Assembly (NCBI GenBank): GCA_002339085.1
Contig: DDDX01000059.1
Coordinates: forward strand, 18,844-38,975
Length of the DNA stretch: 20,132 nucleotides
From: Cellvibrionales bacterium UBA1969
Lineage (GTDB): Bacteria > Pseudomonadota > Gammaproteobacteria > Pseudomonadales > UBA7434
Direction of reading: 5' to 3'
This document shows positions 1 through 7,608 of the stretch, one piece after another. The notes under the pieces are model-generated. The model had not been told where the DNA came from. It saw nothing but the letters and a program-made list of their open reading frames with translations, and did no database searches. The translations under genes were made by a program, and so were the position numbers. Numbering within the stretch: the stretch's first letter is position 1; every line of letters begins with the position of its first letter.

Positions 1-171
1 TATCATTTCATAGCCAATATCTTCAATAATGTTGATTGGAGTAGATTTTACAGCACCTTGAGTTGCAACAGGCATAAAAGCAGGTGTTTTAATGTCACCC
101 AAGGATGTTTTAATTATACCAGTACGAGCTTTTTTATACTGTTTTTTTAGTAAAAACTTATATCCAGACAT
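1..171 (-). CDS. tgt: tRNA-guanine transglycosylase, N-terminal 57 residues (window edge)
   Basis: Partial gene running off the left edge; only its first 57 codons are present. The translation begins MSGYKFLLKKQYKKARTG and contains the family's N-terminal signature KTPAFMPVATQGAVKS (residues 28-43). Tgt exchanges the guanine at position 34 of tRNAs with GUN anticodons for preQ1, and the QueA product then acts on that base. The start codon lies one base after the queA stop (TAA-T-ATG), so the two genes are surely co-transcribed. The stretch is AT-rich (about a third GC or less) and belongs to the low-GC segment ending inside queA, so it may not come from the same genome as the rest of the window. 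The identification is firm; its linkage to the genes at right is less so. Confidence 0.93.
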   Translation of the reverse strand, partial: MSGYKFLLKKQYKKARTGIIKTSLGDIKTPAFMPVATQGAVKSTPINIIEDIGYEMI

Positions 172-660
172 ATTATTTCTCTAATAGGCACGCATCACCG
201 TATGAATAAAACCTATATTTATTTTTTATAGCATATTCATAGGCTTTTATCATTTTGTTTGTACCCATTAATGCACAAATAAGTATAAATAATGATGATT
301 TTGGTAGATGAAAGTTCGTAATTAGTGCATCAATAGAATTGATATCTATTCCAGGATAAATAAATTTATTCGTTTTCTTATTTACTGGTTTAAAAATACC
401 ATCTTCAAAAGAAGTTTCTAAAGTTCTAAGAGCTGTTGTACCAACACATATAATCCTTCTGTTTTTCGAATTTTTAATTTCATTTAATTTTTCCGCTGTT
501 TTTTTTGACAAATAGCAATACTCGCTATGAAGAGTATTATCCTCAACACTATCCTCCCTTAATGGAAGAAATGTTCCAAGACCAATATTTAGCGTTAGTT
601 TTTCTATTGTTATTCCTTTTTTTATAATTTTTTTAATTAGATCTTCTGTAAAATGTAAGC
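1..660. other. Low-GC segment with an abrupt boundary inside queA
   Basis: Counted by hand, 1-660 holds about 189 G/C in 660 bases (29%), while 661-1200 holds about 250 in 540 (46%). The change happens within a few tens of bases around 650-665, at the codons for APTAGLHF of QueA. The segment covers the 3' half of queA and the start of tgt, and its left limit is outside the window. It is either an allele imported by homologous recombination from an AT-rich relative or an assembly chimera; the sequence alone cannot decide. Confidence 0.8.
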
Positions 661-1198
661 CTGCTGTTGGAGCAGCGACCGCGCCCTCACGAGAGGAGTA
701 AACGGTTTGATAGCGTTCTCGATCAAGAGTCTCGTCCTCACGATCGATATAAGGTGGTAACGGCATGTGACCCACGGCCTGCAAGACCATCGATAAGGAG
801 GCTTCATCGTTACTTTCAATTAAAAACATATCATCGATAAGATCGATTACCCGCAACGACAAACCTTGCTCTAAATGAATGATCGTATCCGGCTTAGGTG
901 ACTTGCTAGCGCGTATCTGGGCGATTCCACGTGAGCCGCTGGTAATTCTCTCTATCATCACCTCGACTTTACCACCGCTAGCTTTCTCACCAAATAAACG
1001 CGCTGGAATCACGCGGGTATTATTAAACACCAATAAGTCATTTGGCTGAAGTTCGTCGATTAGATCGGTAAATTGGTGGTGCAAAACCTCACCATTGGTT
1101 TTATCTAATGCTAATAACCTCGATGCTGTGCGCTGTTCAGTCGGATAACGAGCAATCAATTCATCAGGCAAATGATAATCAAAGTCAGAAAGGTCCAT
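173..1198 (-). CDS. queA: S-adenosylmethionine:tRNA ribosyltransferase-isomerase
   Basis: QueA transfers and isomerises the ribosyl group of SAM onto preQ1 at tRNA position 34, giving epoxyqueuosine. The 341 residues are a normal family length. The start is typical (MDLSDFDYHLPDELIARYP), followed by the conserved LLVFNNTRVIPARL (55-68), the SREGAVAAPTAGLHFT block (169-184) and a GTTALRTLE motif. No strong Shine-Dalgarno precedes the ATG, but the N-terminus matches the family. The gene is mosaic. Residues 1-180 have 5 Lys and 13 Arg in DNA of about 46% GC. Residues 181-341 have 20 Lys and 5 Arg, and DNA from 660 down to 173 is below 30% GC. The switch sits within the most conserved motif and the frame is intact, so the product may well be functional if the join is real. 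tgt follows one base downstream. Confidence 0.95.
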   Translation of the reverse strand: MDLSDFDYHLPDELIARYPTEQRTASRLLALDKTNGEVLHHQFTDLIDELQPNDLLVFNNTRVIPARLFGEKASGGKVEVMIERITSGSRGIAQIRASKSPKPDTIIHLEQGLSLRVIDLIDDMFLIESNDEASLSMVLQAVGHMPLPPYIDREDETLDRERYQTVYSSREGAVAAPTAGLHFTEDLIKKIIKKGITIEKLTLNIGLGTFLPLREDSVEDNTLHSEYCYLSKKTAEKLNEIKNSKNRRIICVGTTALRTLETSFEDGIFKPVNKKTNKFIYPGIDINSIDALITNFHLPKSSLFILICALMGTNKMIKAYEYAIKNKYRFYSYGDACLLEK

Positions 1199-1364
1199 GT
1201 TTTTTAAATAATCTTAGAAACAAATTTTTATCGCAGGTTAGCGGAAAAAATCAGAATAAGCCAGCAAATTACGCGGCTAATAACCCTGCAGAGAATATAG
1301 CTGCATTAACCAGCATAATATTAGCGGGTATAAGCAATGCCTCAGCAGGAAAATTTTTTAATAC

Positions 1365-1392
1365 TTGCACCTCGCAACCGCGCTGATATAAT
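1365..1392 (+). promoter_or_regulatory. Sigma-70 promoter of tRNA-Leu
   Basis: A -35 TTGCAC (1365-1370) and a perfect -10 TATAAT (1387-1392) are 16 bases apart. The bases after the -10 (CGCTGTCC) are G/C-rich, as in stringently controlled stable-RNA promoters. The start point would be near 1399, leaving a leader of about 78 bases before the tRNA to be removed by processing. This is one of the best-formed promoters in the window, and the tRNA is the first gene downstream. Confidence 0.75.
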
Positions 1393-1476
1393 CGCTGTCC
1401 GTCGTTTTATATCTGTAATCAATTTTCTACGATAAATTACTGGCGGTAGAATCGACCTTATCGAGATTATTGTAAG

Positions 1477-1561
1477 GCCAGTGTGGTGAAATTGGTAGAC
1501 ACGCTAGATTCAAAATCTGGTTCCTTCGGGAGTGGCGGTTCGAGTCCGCCCACTGGTACCA
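1477..1561 (+). tRNA. tRNA-Leu (anticodon CAA)
   Basis: An 85-base class II tRNA with the 3' CCA encoded (1559-1561) and discriminator A at 1558. The acceptor stem GCCAGTG (1477-1483) pairs with CACTGGT (1551-1557), with one G-U pair at the end. The anticodon stem CTAGA/TCTGG (1504-1508/1516-1520) encloses loop TTCAAAA with anticodon CAA at 1511-1513, so it reads UUG codons. A long variable arm (1521-1533, hairpin TCC-TTCG-GGA) is the hallmark of Leu tRNAs. The T arm is GGCGG-TTCGAGT-CCGCC (1534-1550). It is divergent from queA and has its own promoter. No clear terminator follows. Confidence 0.97.
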
Positions 1562-1818
1562 TCGATACAACAAATAACGAATACATTTTCTTAAGCCTCC
1601 TAATAAGACGTCAATACAACAAGCTATACAAAAAATAGTCAAGACTAGGCCCTGACAGTTCTAATAGTGAGTAAAATCAAACTATCATTAGTAACCTACT
1701 TATCACGTTCAGACACTGCTTCATATTAATTACTATCATGTTAGATCGTCCTCATCTTTAGCGTAATTCTATATGCTATGAGAGACTAGCTAATTCATGT
1801 CAGCAAAAAGGGGCACCC
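1562..1818. other. Intergenic stretch with nothing recognised
   Basis: These 257 bases between tRNA-Leu and the DUF3604 gene are AT-rich. I found no convincing terminator, promoter, repeat or small gene. No second copy of the tRNA 3' end is visible here or elsewhere in the window, so there is no sign of an integrated element using the tRNA as an attachment site. Confidence 0.6.
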
Positions 1819-3816
1819 ATGGAGTTTTTTTCTAATATCTACCTTTTTCAAAAAAATATTTTATCGATACTGATTATTTTAGTCGGTATAGCTTTTCTGT
1901 CGGCCTGTGAGCAAGCTGAAAAATCTCCCCCCTTAGCGGATTATAAGAATTCTCGCTTAAGTGCCGAAGTACGTGCTGACGAAACCCACCAAAGTAGTTG
2001 TGAGAGTTTTAATACGCTAAAACAAGCCTACTTTGGTGACCTCCATATCCATACTGGCTTATCTGCTGATGCCATGCTATTTGGTACAACCAATCGCCCC
2101 GATGATGCCTATGCCTTTGCACAAGGTAAATCCATTTCAATTCAAAAATTAACTGACTCAATTGATGGTCTGACCAAAGTAACCATAGAACGCCCTCTCG
2201 ATTTTGCTGCAGTCACTGATCATGCAGAAAATATCGGCACTGTTTCCTTATGCACTAACCCCGAATCAGCGGTGTACAATACCAAAGACTGTCAGTTTGT
2301 TAGAAAACCATTGCCGACACACAGTATGGCAGCATTTTCAAGCGAGCTAACCAAAGTCTTTCATACCATGTACTTTAGTGAAAATATTTGCGGCAAGGAT
2401 CGAAGCGCCTGTAAAGCAGCAGTCTATTCACCGTGGCAAGAAATACAAAAATCTGCCAATGACTGGAATAAGCAATGTGAATTCACAACATTTATTGGTT
2501 ATGAATACTCACAAACATTGCAAGGTTCCAACCTTCACCATAATGTTATTTTTGCCAATGAGAATGTGACCGATGTGCCTATTTCATCTCGTGATGTGCC
2601 TGGAGTTTTTGACTTTTATCAAAAGTTAAATAGCGACTGCAACCTTGGTAGTGATAATTGTCAAGCTATCGCCATACCTCACAATTCAAATATCAGTAAT
2701 GGTAAAATGTTTTCGCTGGATTACCCCGGCGATAAAAATAATAAACACCGATGGGCACAATTAAGGGCTGATATAGTACCGGTGGTTGAAAGCTTTCAAG
2801 AAAAAGGCGATTCAGAATGTAGAAATGGGCTCTGGAATGTCATTGGCCGAAATGATGAATTTTGTGAGTTTGAAAAATACCGTAACTGGCCCGTTGCAGG
2901 CACTCAGCAAGCACCTATTTTTGATGACTGTGAACTCGGCTCAGGTGCGGGCGGCTTTCAAAATAAAGGCTGCGTATCTCGGTTAGACTATACTCGAACT
3001 GCGATTGCTGCCGGCATCGCTGAACAACAATCAATAGGAGTCAACTCTCTTAAATTTGGCTTTATTGGCTCAACTGACAATCATTATGGTACAACTGCTG
3101 ATGTTGAAGAATGGGTGCATGACGGCACACAACGACCGATAGCTAATGTGGAACCTGGCAGAATGTCCACCGGTGGTATTGCAGGCATTTGGGCGGAAGA
3201 GAATACTCGCGAAGCATTATTTGCAGCAATGAAACGCAGGGAAGTATTCGCTACTTCAGGACCCAGAATAGCATTACGATTATTTGCGGCTGAAAAAATC
3301 GATGCGAAAATGTGCAGCCAACCGTACCGAATTGAAACCGCTTATAAAGAGGGTGTTCCGATGGGTGGTGAATTAGCGTTAACATCATCCACTTCTGCTC
3401 CTCATTTCTTAGCTATTGCAAGCCAAGATCCTGGAACATCATCAAGACCTGGCTCGGCGCTTCAGCAAATGCAGATTATTAAAGTCTGGCCGGGCAAGAA
3501 CAACCAACTGCATCAAAAAGTGATTAGACTAGCAGGCGAAAATAGCTCGGCCAATGTGGATAGCAACACTTGCCAACAATTTGGGCAAGGACATACTCAG
3601 TTTTGTCGCGTCTGGAAAGATCCTGATTATGACCCCGATATCGAAGCCGCCTACTACCTTCGCGTCCTTGAAAATCCAAGCTGCCGATCAACTGGTTTCA
3701 CCTGCTCCAATTCTGAATTAAGCACTAAACCCGCGTATTGCGAGCAAGAATCAATGATAAAAACGATTCAAGAGCGAGCTTGGAGCTCACCTATTTGGGT
3801 AACAACTCAAGAATAG
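1819..3816 (+). CDS. DUF3604 family lipoprotein, PHP-like predicted metal hydrolase
   Basis: A 665-residue exported protein. A hydrophobic stretch (residues 14-29) ends in the lipobox LSAC, so Cys30 should be lipidated. Residue 31 is Glu, not Asp, which suggests outer-membrane sorting. The mature part opens with YFGDLHIHTGLSADA (71-85; His76 and His78), then LDFAAVTDHAE (128-137; Asp134, His135), AIPHNSN (285-291; His288) and GFIGSTDNHYG (414-424; Asp420, His422). These His/Asp clusters resemble the metal-binding motifs of PHP and amidohydrolase enzymes and define DUF3604. The length suits the family. Over a dozen Cys fit an oxidising compartment with disulfides. An AAGGGG site (1808-1813) five bases before the ATG supports the start. 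The substrate is unknown. It stands alone between tRNA-Leu and the convergent msrQ, with no partner to suggest a role. Confidence 0.88.
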   Translation: MEFFSNIYLFQKNILSILIILVGIAFLSACEQAEKSPPLADYKNSRLSAEVRADETHQSSCESFNTLKQAYFGDLHIHTGLSADAMLFGTTNRPDDAYAFAQGKSISIQKLTDSIDGLTKVTIERPLDFAAVTDHAENIGTVSLCTNPESAVYNTKDCQFVRKPLPTHSMAAFSSELTKVFHTMYFSENICGKDRSACKAAVYSPWQEIQKSANDWNKQCEFTTFIGYEYSQTLQGSNLHHNVIFANENVTDVPISSRDVPGVFDFYQKLNSDCNLGSDNCQAIAIPHNSNISNGKMFSLDYPGDKNNKHRWAQLRADIVPVVESFQEKGDSECRNGLWNVIGRNDEFCEFEKYRNWPVAGTQQAPIFDDCELGSGAGGFQNKGCVSRLDYTRTAIAAGIAEQQSIGVNSLKFGFIGSTDNHYGTTADVEEWVHDGTQRPIANVEPGRMSTGGIAGIWAEENTREALFAAMKRREVFATSGPRIALRLFAAEKIDAKMCSQPYRIETAYKEGVPMGGELALTSSTSAPHFLAIASQDPGTSSRPGSALQQMQIIKVWPGKNNQLHQKVIRLAGENSSANVDSNTCQQFGQGHTQFCRVWKDPDYDPDIEAAYYLRVLENPSCRSTGFTCSNSELSTKPAYCEQESMIKTIQERAWSSPIWVTTQE

Positions 3817-3887
3817 CCTTTAAACACTAATTTCATAAACTCCATTCACCAAATAGTTAAAAGCTTATTACGTATCTCTGAATATGA

Positions 3888-4514
3888 TTATTTAGAAAAA
3901 CATTGGCTTAATCGTCTAACGCTCGAAAGAATCTTTTCACTCCGAAAAGACATCAAGAAAAGCGCAATAAAAACGTACACTAAGGCTTCACTAAGATCAC
4001 TGCGTACTTGCCAAATAAGGTGCAGTAATGCCAACAGCAAAGCGATAAAAATGCATCGATGCAATTGAGGCCATCGTCTGCCTAAACGTCGTTGCCAGTC
4101 CTTTGTTGATGTTATTGCCAAGGGCACTAACATCATCCATGCAAAAAAACCTACTGTAATATAAGGCCTATCTAACAGATCCGCCCATAACTGACGCCAC
4201 TCTAATCCAAGTAAGAAAAAGCAATAGGTCAACAAGTGAAGACTGGCATAGAAAAACGTAAATAAGCCTAACATACGCCTGTAGTGAATCCATTCGGTAG
4301 TGCCGGTTAATTTTCTTAGCGGGCTGATTGCAAGTGTCACCAGTAGTAATCGCATCGCCCACTCACCTGTTATATGTGCCATTGCCTTAGCTGGATCTGG
4401 ACCCAAATCATTATTAACAACATCAATAAATAGTAGAAATAATGGCACCAAGATAAGGACAAATAACGCCACCTTGCAGGTGAAGCGATACTCTTTGAAG
4501 GTTTGAGTTATCAT
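3888..4514 (-). CDS. msrQ: MsrQ, haem-binding membrane subunit of the MsrPQ reductase
   Basis: A 208-residue polytopic membrane protein of the YedZ/MsrQ family. It passes electrons from the quinone pool or a flavin reductase through b-type haem to periplasmic MsrP. Visible features are several hydrophobic segments (about 15-33, 54-64, 82-103, 120-136, 154-170 and 176-190), the RRMLGL motif (79-84), and His93, His152 and His165 as likely haem ligands. It starts 28 bases after the msrP stop on the same strand, the usual msrP-msrQ order, so the two form one unit. The gene runs convergently toward the DUF3604 gene with 71 bases between them, where I see no strong terminator. The length matches typical MsrQ (about 200-210 residues). 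Confidence 0.94.
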   Translation of the reverse strand: MITQTFKEYRFTCKVALFVLILVPLFLLFIDVVNNDLGPDPAKAMAHITGEWAMRLLLVTLAISPLRKLTGTTEWIHYRRMLGLFTFFYASLHLLTYCFFLLGLEWRQLWADLLDRPYITVGFFAWMMLVPLAITSTKDWQRRLGRRWPQLHRCIFIALLLALLHLIWQVRSDLSEALVYVFIALFLMSFRSEKILSSVRRLSQCFSK

Positions 4515-4542
4515 CTTATCAAATTATCACGAGCACAGGGCT

Positions 4543-5535
4543 TCAAAAATAGCGAGTTAAATCCATGCCTTTATAAAGACTGGCAACTTGCTCTGCGTAG
4601 CCATTAAAAGGCAGCGTTTTAATGCGATTAGGTTTAAATAACGAGTTGGGAAGGCGCCGCTCTGTTGCCTGACTCCAACGAGGATGGTCTACTAAGGGGT
4701 TCACATTAGAGTAAAACCCGTATTCATTCGGCGCAGTGAGATTCCAACTGGTGGCGGGTTGTTGCTCAGTCAAATGAATTCGCGTAATCGACTTAATACT
4801 TTTAAACCCGTACTTCCAAGGCACTACTAACCGTAGAGGGGCACCATTTTGATTGGGCAGTGTTTTACCGTACATACCAACAGCCAAAATAGTCAATGGA
4901 TGCATCGCTTCATCGATACGTAGCCCTTCAGCATAAGGCCAATCTATTGTGCCAAACCGCGATCGCTGTCCGCGCATTTCACTTGGCCGATTAAGGGTTT
5001 CAAATGCTACATACTTCGCCTTACTGGTTGGCGAAAATCGCTTTAATAAATCTGCTAAAGGGAAACCTACCCAAGGAATGACCATTGACCAAGCTTCGAC
5101 GCAGCGTAAGCGATAGACTCGTTCCTGAAACGCATGCGGCCTTATAATATCTTCAAGGTGATAACGGCCTGGCTTTTCAACCTCACCTGAAATATCAACA
5201 GACCAAGGTGAAATAGTCATTGCAGAGGCATAGCGTTTTGGATCAGATTTATCCGTACCAAATTCGTAAAAATTATTATAGCTAGTCGCATCTACAAAAG
5301 GTGTTTGCTTTTCATTGCTCCGATAAGGTGTTTCTGCCGCTGAATAAACTAACGGTGACTGCCTAAGGCCTGCATCGTCAACGGCATCTCCCGCCAGCGC
5401 CAATTGATACGGTAGACATAAACACATTGCAGTCTGCCCACTGCGATAAATAAACTGCCGGCGATTAATATAATCTGCCTCTGGCGTTATTTCAGAGCTA
5501 AGAATATCGGTTTTGATAGCCGTCTTTGAACGCAT
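4543..5535 (-). CDS. msrP: MsrP, periplasmic molybdopterin methionine sulfoxide reductase
   Basis: The catalytic subunit (YedY family) that reduces oxidised methionines in envelope proteins, typically after oxidant stress. The 330-residue precursor has a twin-arginine motif, NRRQFIY (24-30), before a hydrophobic region, so it should be exported folded with its cofactor. The conserved YRLRCVEAWSMVIPW block (141-155) supplies Cys145, which ligates molybdenum in the family. The C-terminal half has the expected GAPLRLVVPWKYGFKSIKSI segment. msrQ follows after 28 bases and pssA lies 92 bases upstream on the same strand. About 23 residues precede the Arg pair, which is long but not unusual for a Tat signal. 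No strong Shine-Dalgarno is seen; a GAG lies about nine bases before the ATG. Confidence 0.95.
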   Translation of the reverse strand: MRSKTAIKTDILSSEITPEADYINRRQFIYRSGQTAMCLCLPYQLALAGDAVDDAGLRQSPLVYSAAETPYRSNEKQTPFVDATSYNNFYEFGTDKSDPKRYASAMTISPWSVDISGEVEKPGRYHLEDIIRPHAFQERVYRLRCVEAWSMVIPWVGFPLADLLKRFSPTSKAKYVAFETLNRPSEMRGQRSRFGTIDWPYAEGLRIDEAMHPLTILAVGMYGKTLPNQNGAPLRLVVPWKYGFKSIKSITRIHLTEQQPATSWNLTAPNEYGFYSNVNPLVDHPRWSQATERRLPNSLFKPNRIKTLPFNGYAEQVASLYKGMDLTRYF

Positions 5536-5627
5536 TTTTTATGCTCTATACAACAATCATTCCATTACAGACATTGGACCGCCAAACTTAAAAGACGCTC
5601 CTATACTGAAAAAATAATAAATTAAAT

Positions 5628-6494
5628 TTATAGTTTTTTTCTTAGCCGCTGCCATAAAGTTGCCACTGGCCCAGAAAAAGCATAGCTACAAGCCAATAAA
5701 AATAATACCTTTGGTGGGTCTGTGGCAATTAAACCGATCAATAAAATAAACAGTAACAGTGCAGCGACAGAAACACGACGGCTAAAATTAATCCCTTTAA
5801 AACTATGATAACGAACATTAGCAATCATCAAAAAACCCACCGCTGCCGTTAGTATGGCCATGGTAATCACTAACGCAAAAGGGAGTGAGCTTGCGGTATA
5901 ACCTAAGTCGTATCCTAACCACACAGCAGAAGCCACCAATGTCGCCGCTGGCGGACTAGCAAGACCGCTAAAATAGCGACTGTCAGCGGTTTCTGCTACT
6001 GCATTAAAACGTGCCAAGCGGATAGCTGCACTGGCGACATAAAGAAACGCAACTGCCCAACCCAATTTACCTAAATCAGAAAGACACCACATAAAGACAA
6101 TAATTGCAGGCGCTAAACCAAACGTGACCATGTCAGAGAGTGAGTCAAACTCTTGACCAAATCGACTTTGTGTATTAGTCATGCGCGCAACTCGACCATC
6201 AAGACCGTCGAGCAGTTGGCCAAAAAATATCGCCAGCCCTGCAGCCGAAAAATCACCATTAATGGCCGCAATAATAGCAAAAAACCCTGCAAACAAAGCC
6301 GCTGAAGTGAACAGGTTAGGCAGCAAATAAATCCCTTTTCGACGAACTTTTTCCCCCCCCTCAGACACTTCCTCTACCATTTCATCAATCGGCAAGAAAT
6401 CTTCTAACGGAGTAACCTCATCATTGTCATCTTTAAACGCTTCAAGCGAAGGCTTATCTTGATCGTCGTCTAATTCATTACTCATGATCGTCAT
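5628..6494 (-). CDS. pssA: CDP-diacylglycerol-serine O-phosphatidyltransferase
   Basis: Makes phosphatidylserine, precursor of phosphatidylethanolamine, at the inner membrane. This is the integral-membrane CDP-alcohol phosphotransferase type, not the phospholipase-D type of E. coli. The signature D-x2-DG-x2-AR-x8-G-x3-D-x3-D is complete: Asp96, Asp99, Gly100, Ala103, Arg104, Gly113, Asp117 and Asp121. An acidic, presumably cytosolic tail of about 50 residues precedes GIYLLPNLFT; to my recollection Pseudomonas PssA has a similar tail. About six hydrophobic segments follow. Met4 (6485) is an equally good or better start, since the GGA of the upstream TTGGAATG abuts the first ATG but lies about nine bases before the second. 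It lies 69 bases after ilvY on the same strand and upstream of msrPQ, a neighbourhood shared with pseudomonads. Confidence 0.94.
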   Translation of the reverse strand: MTIMSNELDDDQDKPSLEAFKDDNDEVTPLEDFLPIDEMVEEVSEGGEKVRRKGIYLLPNLFTSAALFAGFFAIIAAINGDFSAAGLAIFFGQLLDGLDGRVARMTNTQSRFGQEFDSLSDMVTFGLAPAIIVFMWCLSDLGKLGWAVAFLYVASAAIRLARFNAVAETADSRYFSGLASPPAATLVASAVWLGYDLGYTASSLPFALVITMAILTAAVGFLMIANVRYHSFKGINFSRRVSVAALLLFILLIGLIATDPPKVLFLLACSYAFSGPVATLWQRLRKKL

Positions 6495-6563
6495 TCCAAT
6501 ACAAATTATTCAATAAGGGTTAATACTTATAATGGCAGCATTAAAAGCCTACTCATTAATAAG

Positions 6564-7475
6564 TCATTCATCATCCATGGCCGCCACACCGAACCATGCA
6601 GCATTGATTAGCGCCTCATTGATACGTCGCTTCATCACACAGAGTCCTATTTCTATCTGTGCGTCTATTGCTGCCTGCCTGAGGGTTACACTGTTCAATA
6701 CCTCTATGCTATCAAATACTGGACTGCTTGTGAGTACCAGCTTTGGTACCAATGCCACACCGCAGCCCAGAGCCACCATGCTAACAATAGCCTCATGACC
6801 ACTGACTTGGGCATAAATACTAGGATTAATACTTTCTGCGCGAAACCACTGCTCAAGACGACTTCGCGACATACCCGACTCAGCCATTACCCATGGCACA
6901 TCAGACCAGTCGTCGCTTGACTTAGCATGGCTTAATTGCTGACGCACCTGACAAGCAGCTTTGGGAGCAATAAAAACCAATTCCGAGCGTGACAAGACCT
7001 TAAAATCAATGTGTTGATCGAGTCGATCAGGCCTTGCAGCAATCACAAAATCCTCTTTACCCTGCTGCAAACGACTGAGCGACAAGGCTTGATCGCCGGT
7101 ATGCAATTTGATCTCAATTAGCGGCTGCCGGTCACGCAAATCGGATAAAATAGCTGTTAATACACTGTGGCTAGCAGTCACTGAGCAATACAAACTCACG
7201 GCCCCACTCGGCTGATCTTGTTGCATTTGATTGGCCTGCTGTAAATCTTGCCACGCTGACAGAGTTTGCCTAGCAAAATCCAAATAGCGCTTACCGGCTG
7301 ATGTTAAGGAAACCGACCGATTACTTCGTTCAAATAATGAGCAATTAGAGTCTCTTTCCAGTCGCTGTATTAAGCGTGATAAGGTTGATGGGCTCATATT
7401 GTGCCGATCACTGGTTCGAGAAAAATGCAGATCTTCTGCTAAATCGATGAATACTTCGAGAGATTTAGTGTCCAT
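6564..7475 (-). CDS. ilvY: IlvY, LysR-family activator of ilvC
   Basis: A 303-residue LysR-type regulator. The N-terminal winged helix-turn-helix contains NMSPSTLSRLIQRLERD (residues 26-42) and the FIDLAEDLHFSRTSDRH helix, matching E. coli IlvY (VSPSTLSRQIQRLEED) closely. The rest is the usual effector-binding domain. In E. coli, IlvY binds acetolactate or acetohydroxybutyrate, activates ilvC and represses itself. Here it is divergent from ilvC across 198 bases that carry symmetric TTGCAA elements overlapping its own predicted promoter, the same arrangement. It also lies 69 bases upstream of pssA on the same strand, so read-through into lipid synthesis is possible. Assignment rests on both sequence similarity and the adjacent target. 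Confidence 0.92.
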   Translation of the reverse strand: MDTKSLEVFIDLAEDLHFSRTSDRHNMSPSTLSRLIQRLERDSNCSLFERSNRSVSLTSAGKRYLDFARQTLSAWQDLQQANQMQQDQPSGAVSLYCSVTASHSVLTAILSDLRDRQPLIEIKLHTGDQALSLSRLQQGKEDFVIAARPDRLDQHIDFKVLSRSELVFIAPKAACQVRQQLSHAKSSDDWSDVPWVMAESGMSRSRLEQWFRAESINPSIYAQVSGHEAIVSMVALGCGVALVPKLVLTSSPVFDSIEVLNSVTLRQAAIDAQIEIGLCVMKRRINEALINAAWFGVAAMDDE

Positions 7476-7508
7476 AGTTGGCGGCCACTGACAGTTAAGT
7501 AAAGTGCA

Positions 7509-7536
7509 ATCATAGCTATTCTTGCTTTATTTGCAA
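7509..7536 (-). promoter_or_regulatory. Predicted ilvY promoter
   Basis: Read on the minus strand, a -35 TTGCAA (7531-7536) and a -10 TATGAT (7509-7514) are separated by 16 bases. The start would be near 7502, about 27 bases before the ilvY ATG. The -35 coincides with one half of the TTGCAA dyad, so a regulator bound there would block this promoter. That fits LysR-type autorepression. Confidence 0.6.
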
Positions 7537-7549
7537 TATTAAGTTGCAA
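7531..7549. promoter_or_regulatory. Probable IlvY operator (TTGCAA-N7-TTGCAA)
   Basis: Two copies of the self-complementary hexamer TTGCAA (7531-7536 and 7544-7549) are separated by seven A/T-rich bases, making a 19-base dyad. It ends nine bases before the predicted ilvC -35 and overlaps the ilvY -35. A weaker dyad, CGCA-N9-TGCG (7563-7579), lies with its centre about 31 bases away, roughly three helical turns, within the ilvC promoter. This two-site layout resembles the tandem IlvY operators of E. coli; that IlvY binds these bases is inferred from position. Confidence 0.55.
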
Positions 7550-7558
7550 ATATATCAT

Positions 7559-7587
7559 TTTACGCAACACTTGTCTGCGACTAGAAT
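7559..7587 (+). promoter_or_regulatory. Predicted ilvC promoter
   Basis: A weak -35 TTTACG (7559-7564) and a -10 TAGAAT (7582-7587) are 17 bases apart; the start would be near 7594. A poor -35 is expected of a promoter that needs an activator, and the strong dyad just upstream is placed for one. The mRNA leader would be about 80 bases. Confidence 0.5.
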
Positions 7588-7608
7588 ACGCAGCAATTGA
7601 AGATTTTC

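Noticed and set aside
1427..1642. Apparent minus-strand reading frame across the tRNA
   Set aside because: It lies over a clear tRNA-Leu and is an antisense artefact with no recognisable protein.
1477..1818. tRNA-Leu as an integration site for a mobile element carrying the DUF3604 gene
   Set aside because: No duplicate of the tRNA 3' end, no integrase, and no composition change downstream of the tRNA.
5628..6494. Acidic 50-residue N-terminal tail of PssA as a novel domain
   Set aside because: As I recall, similar acidic tails precede GIYLLPNLFT in Pseudomonas-type PssA, so it is probably normal for this subfamily.
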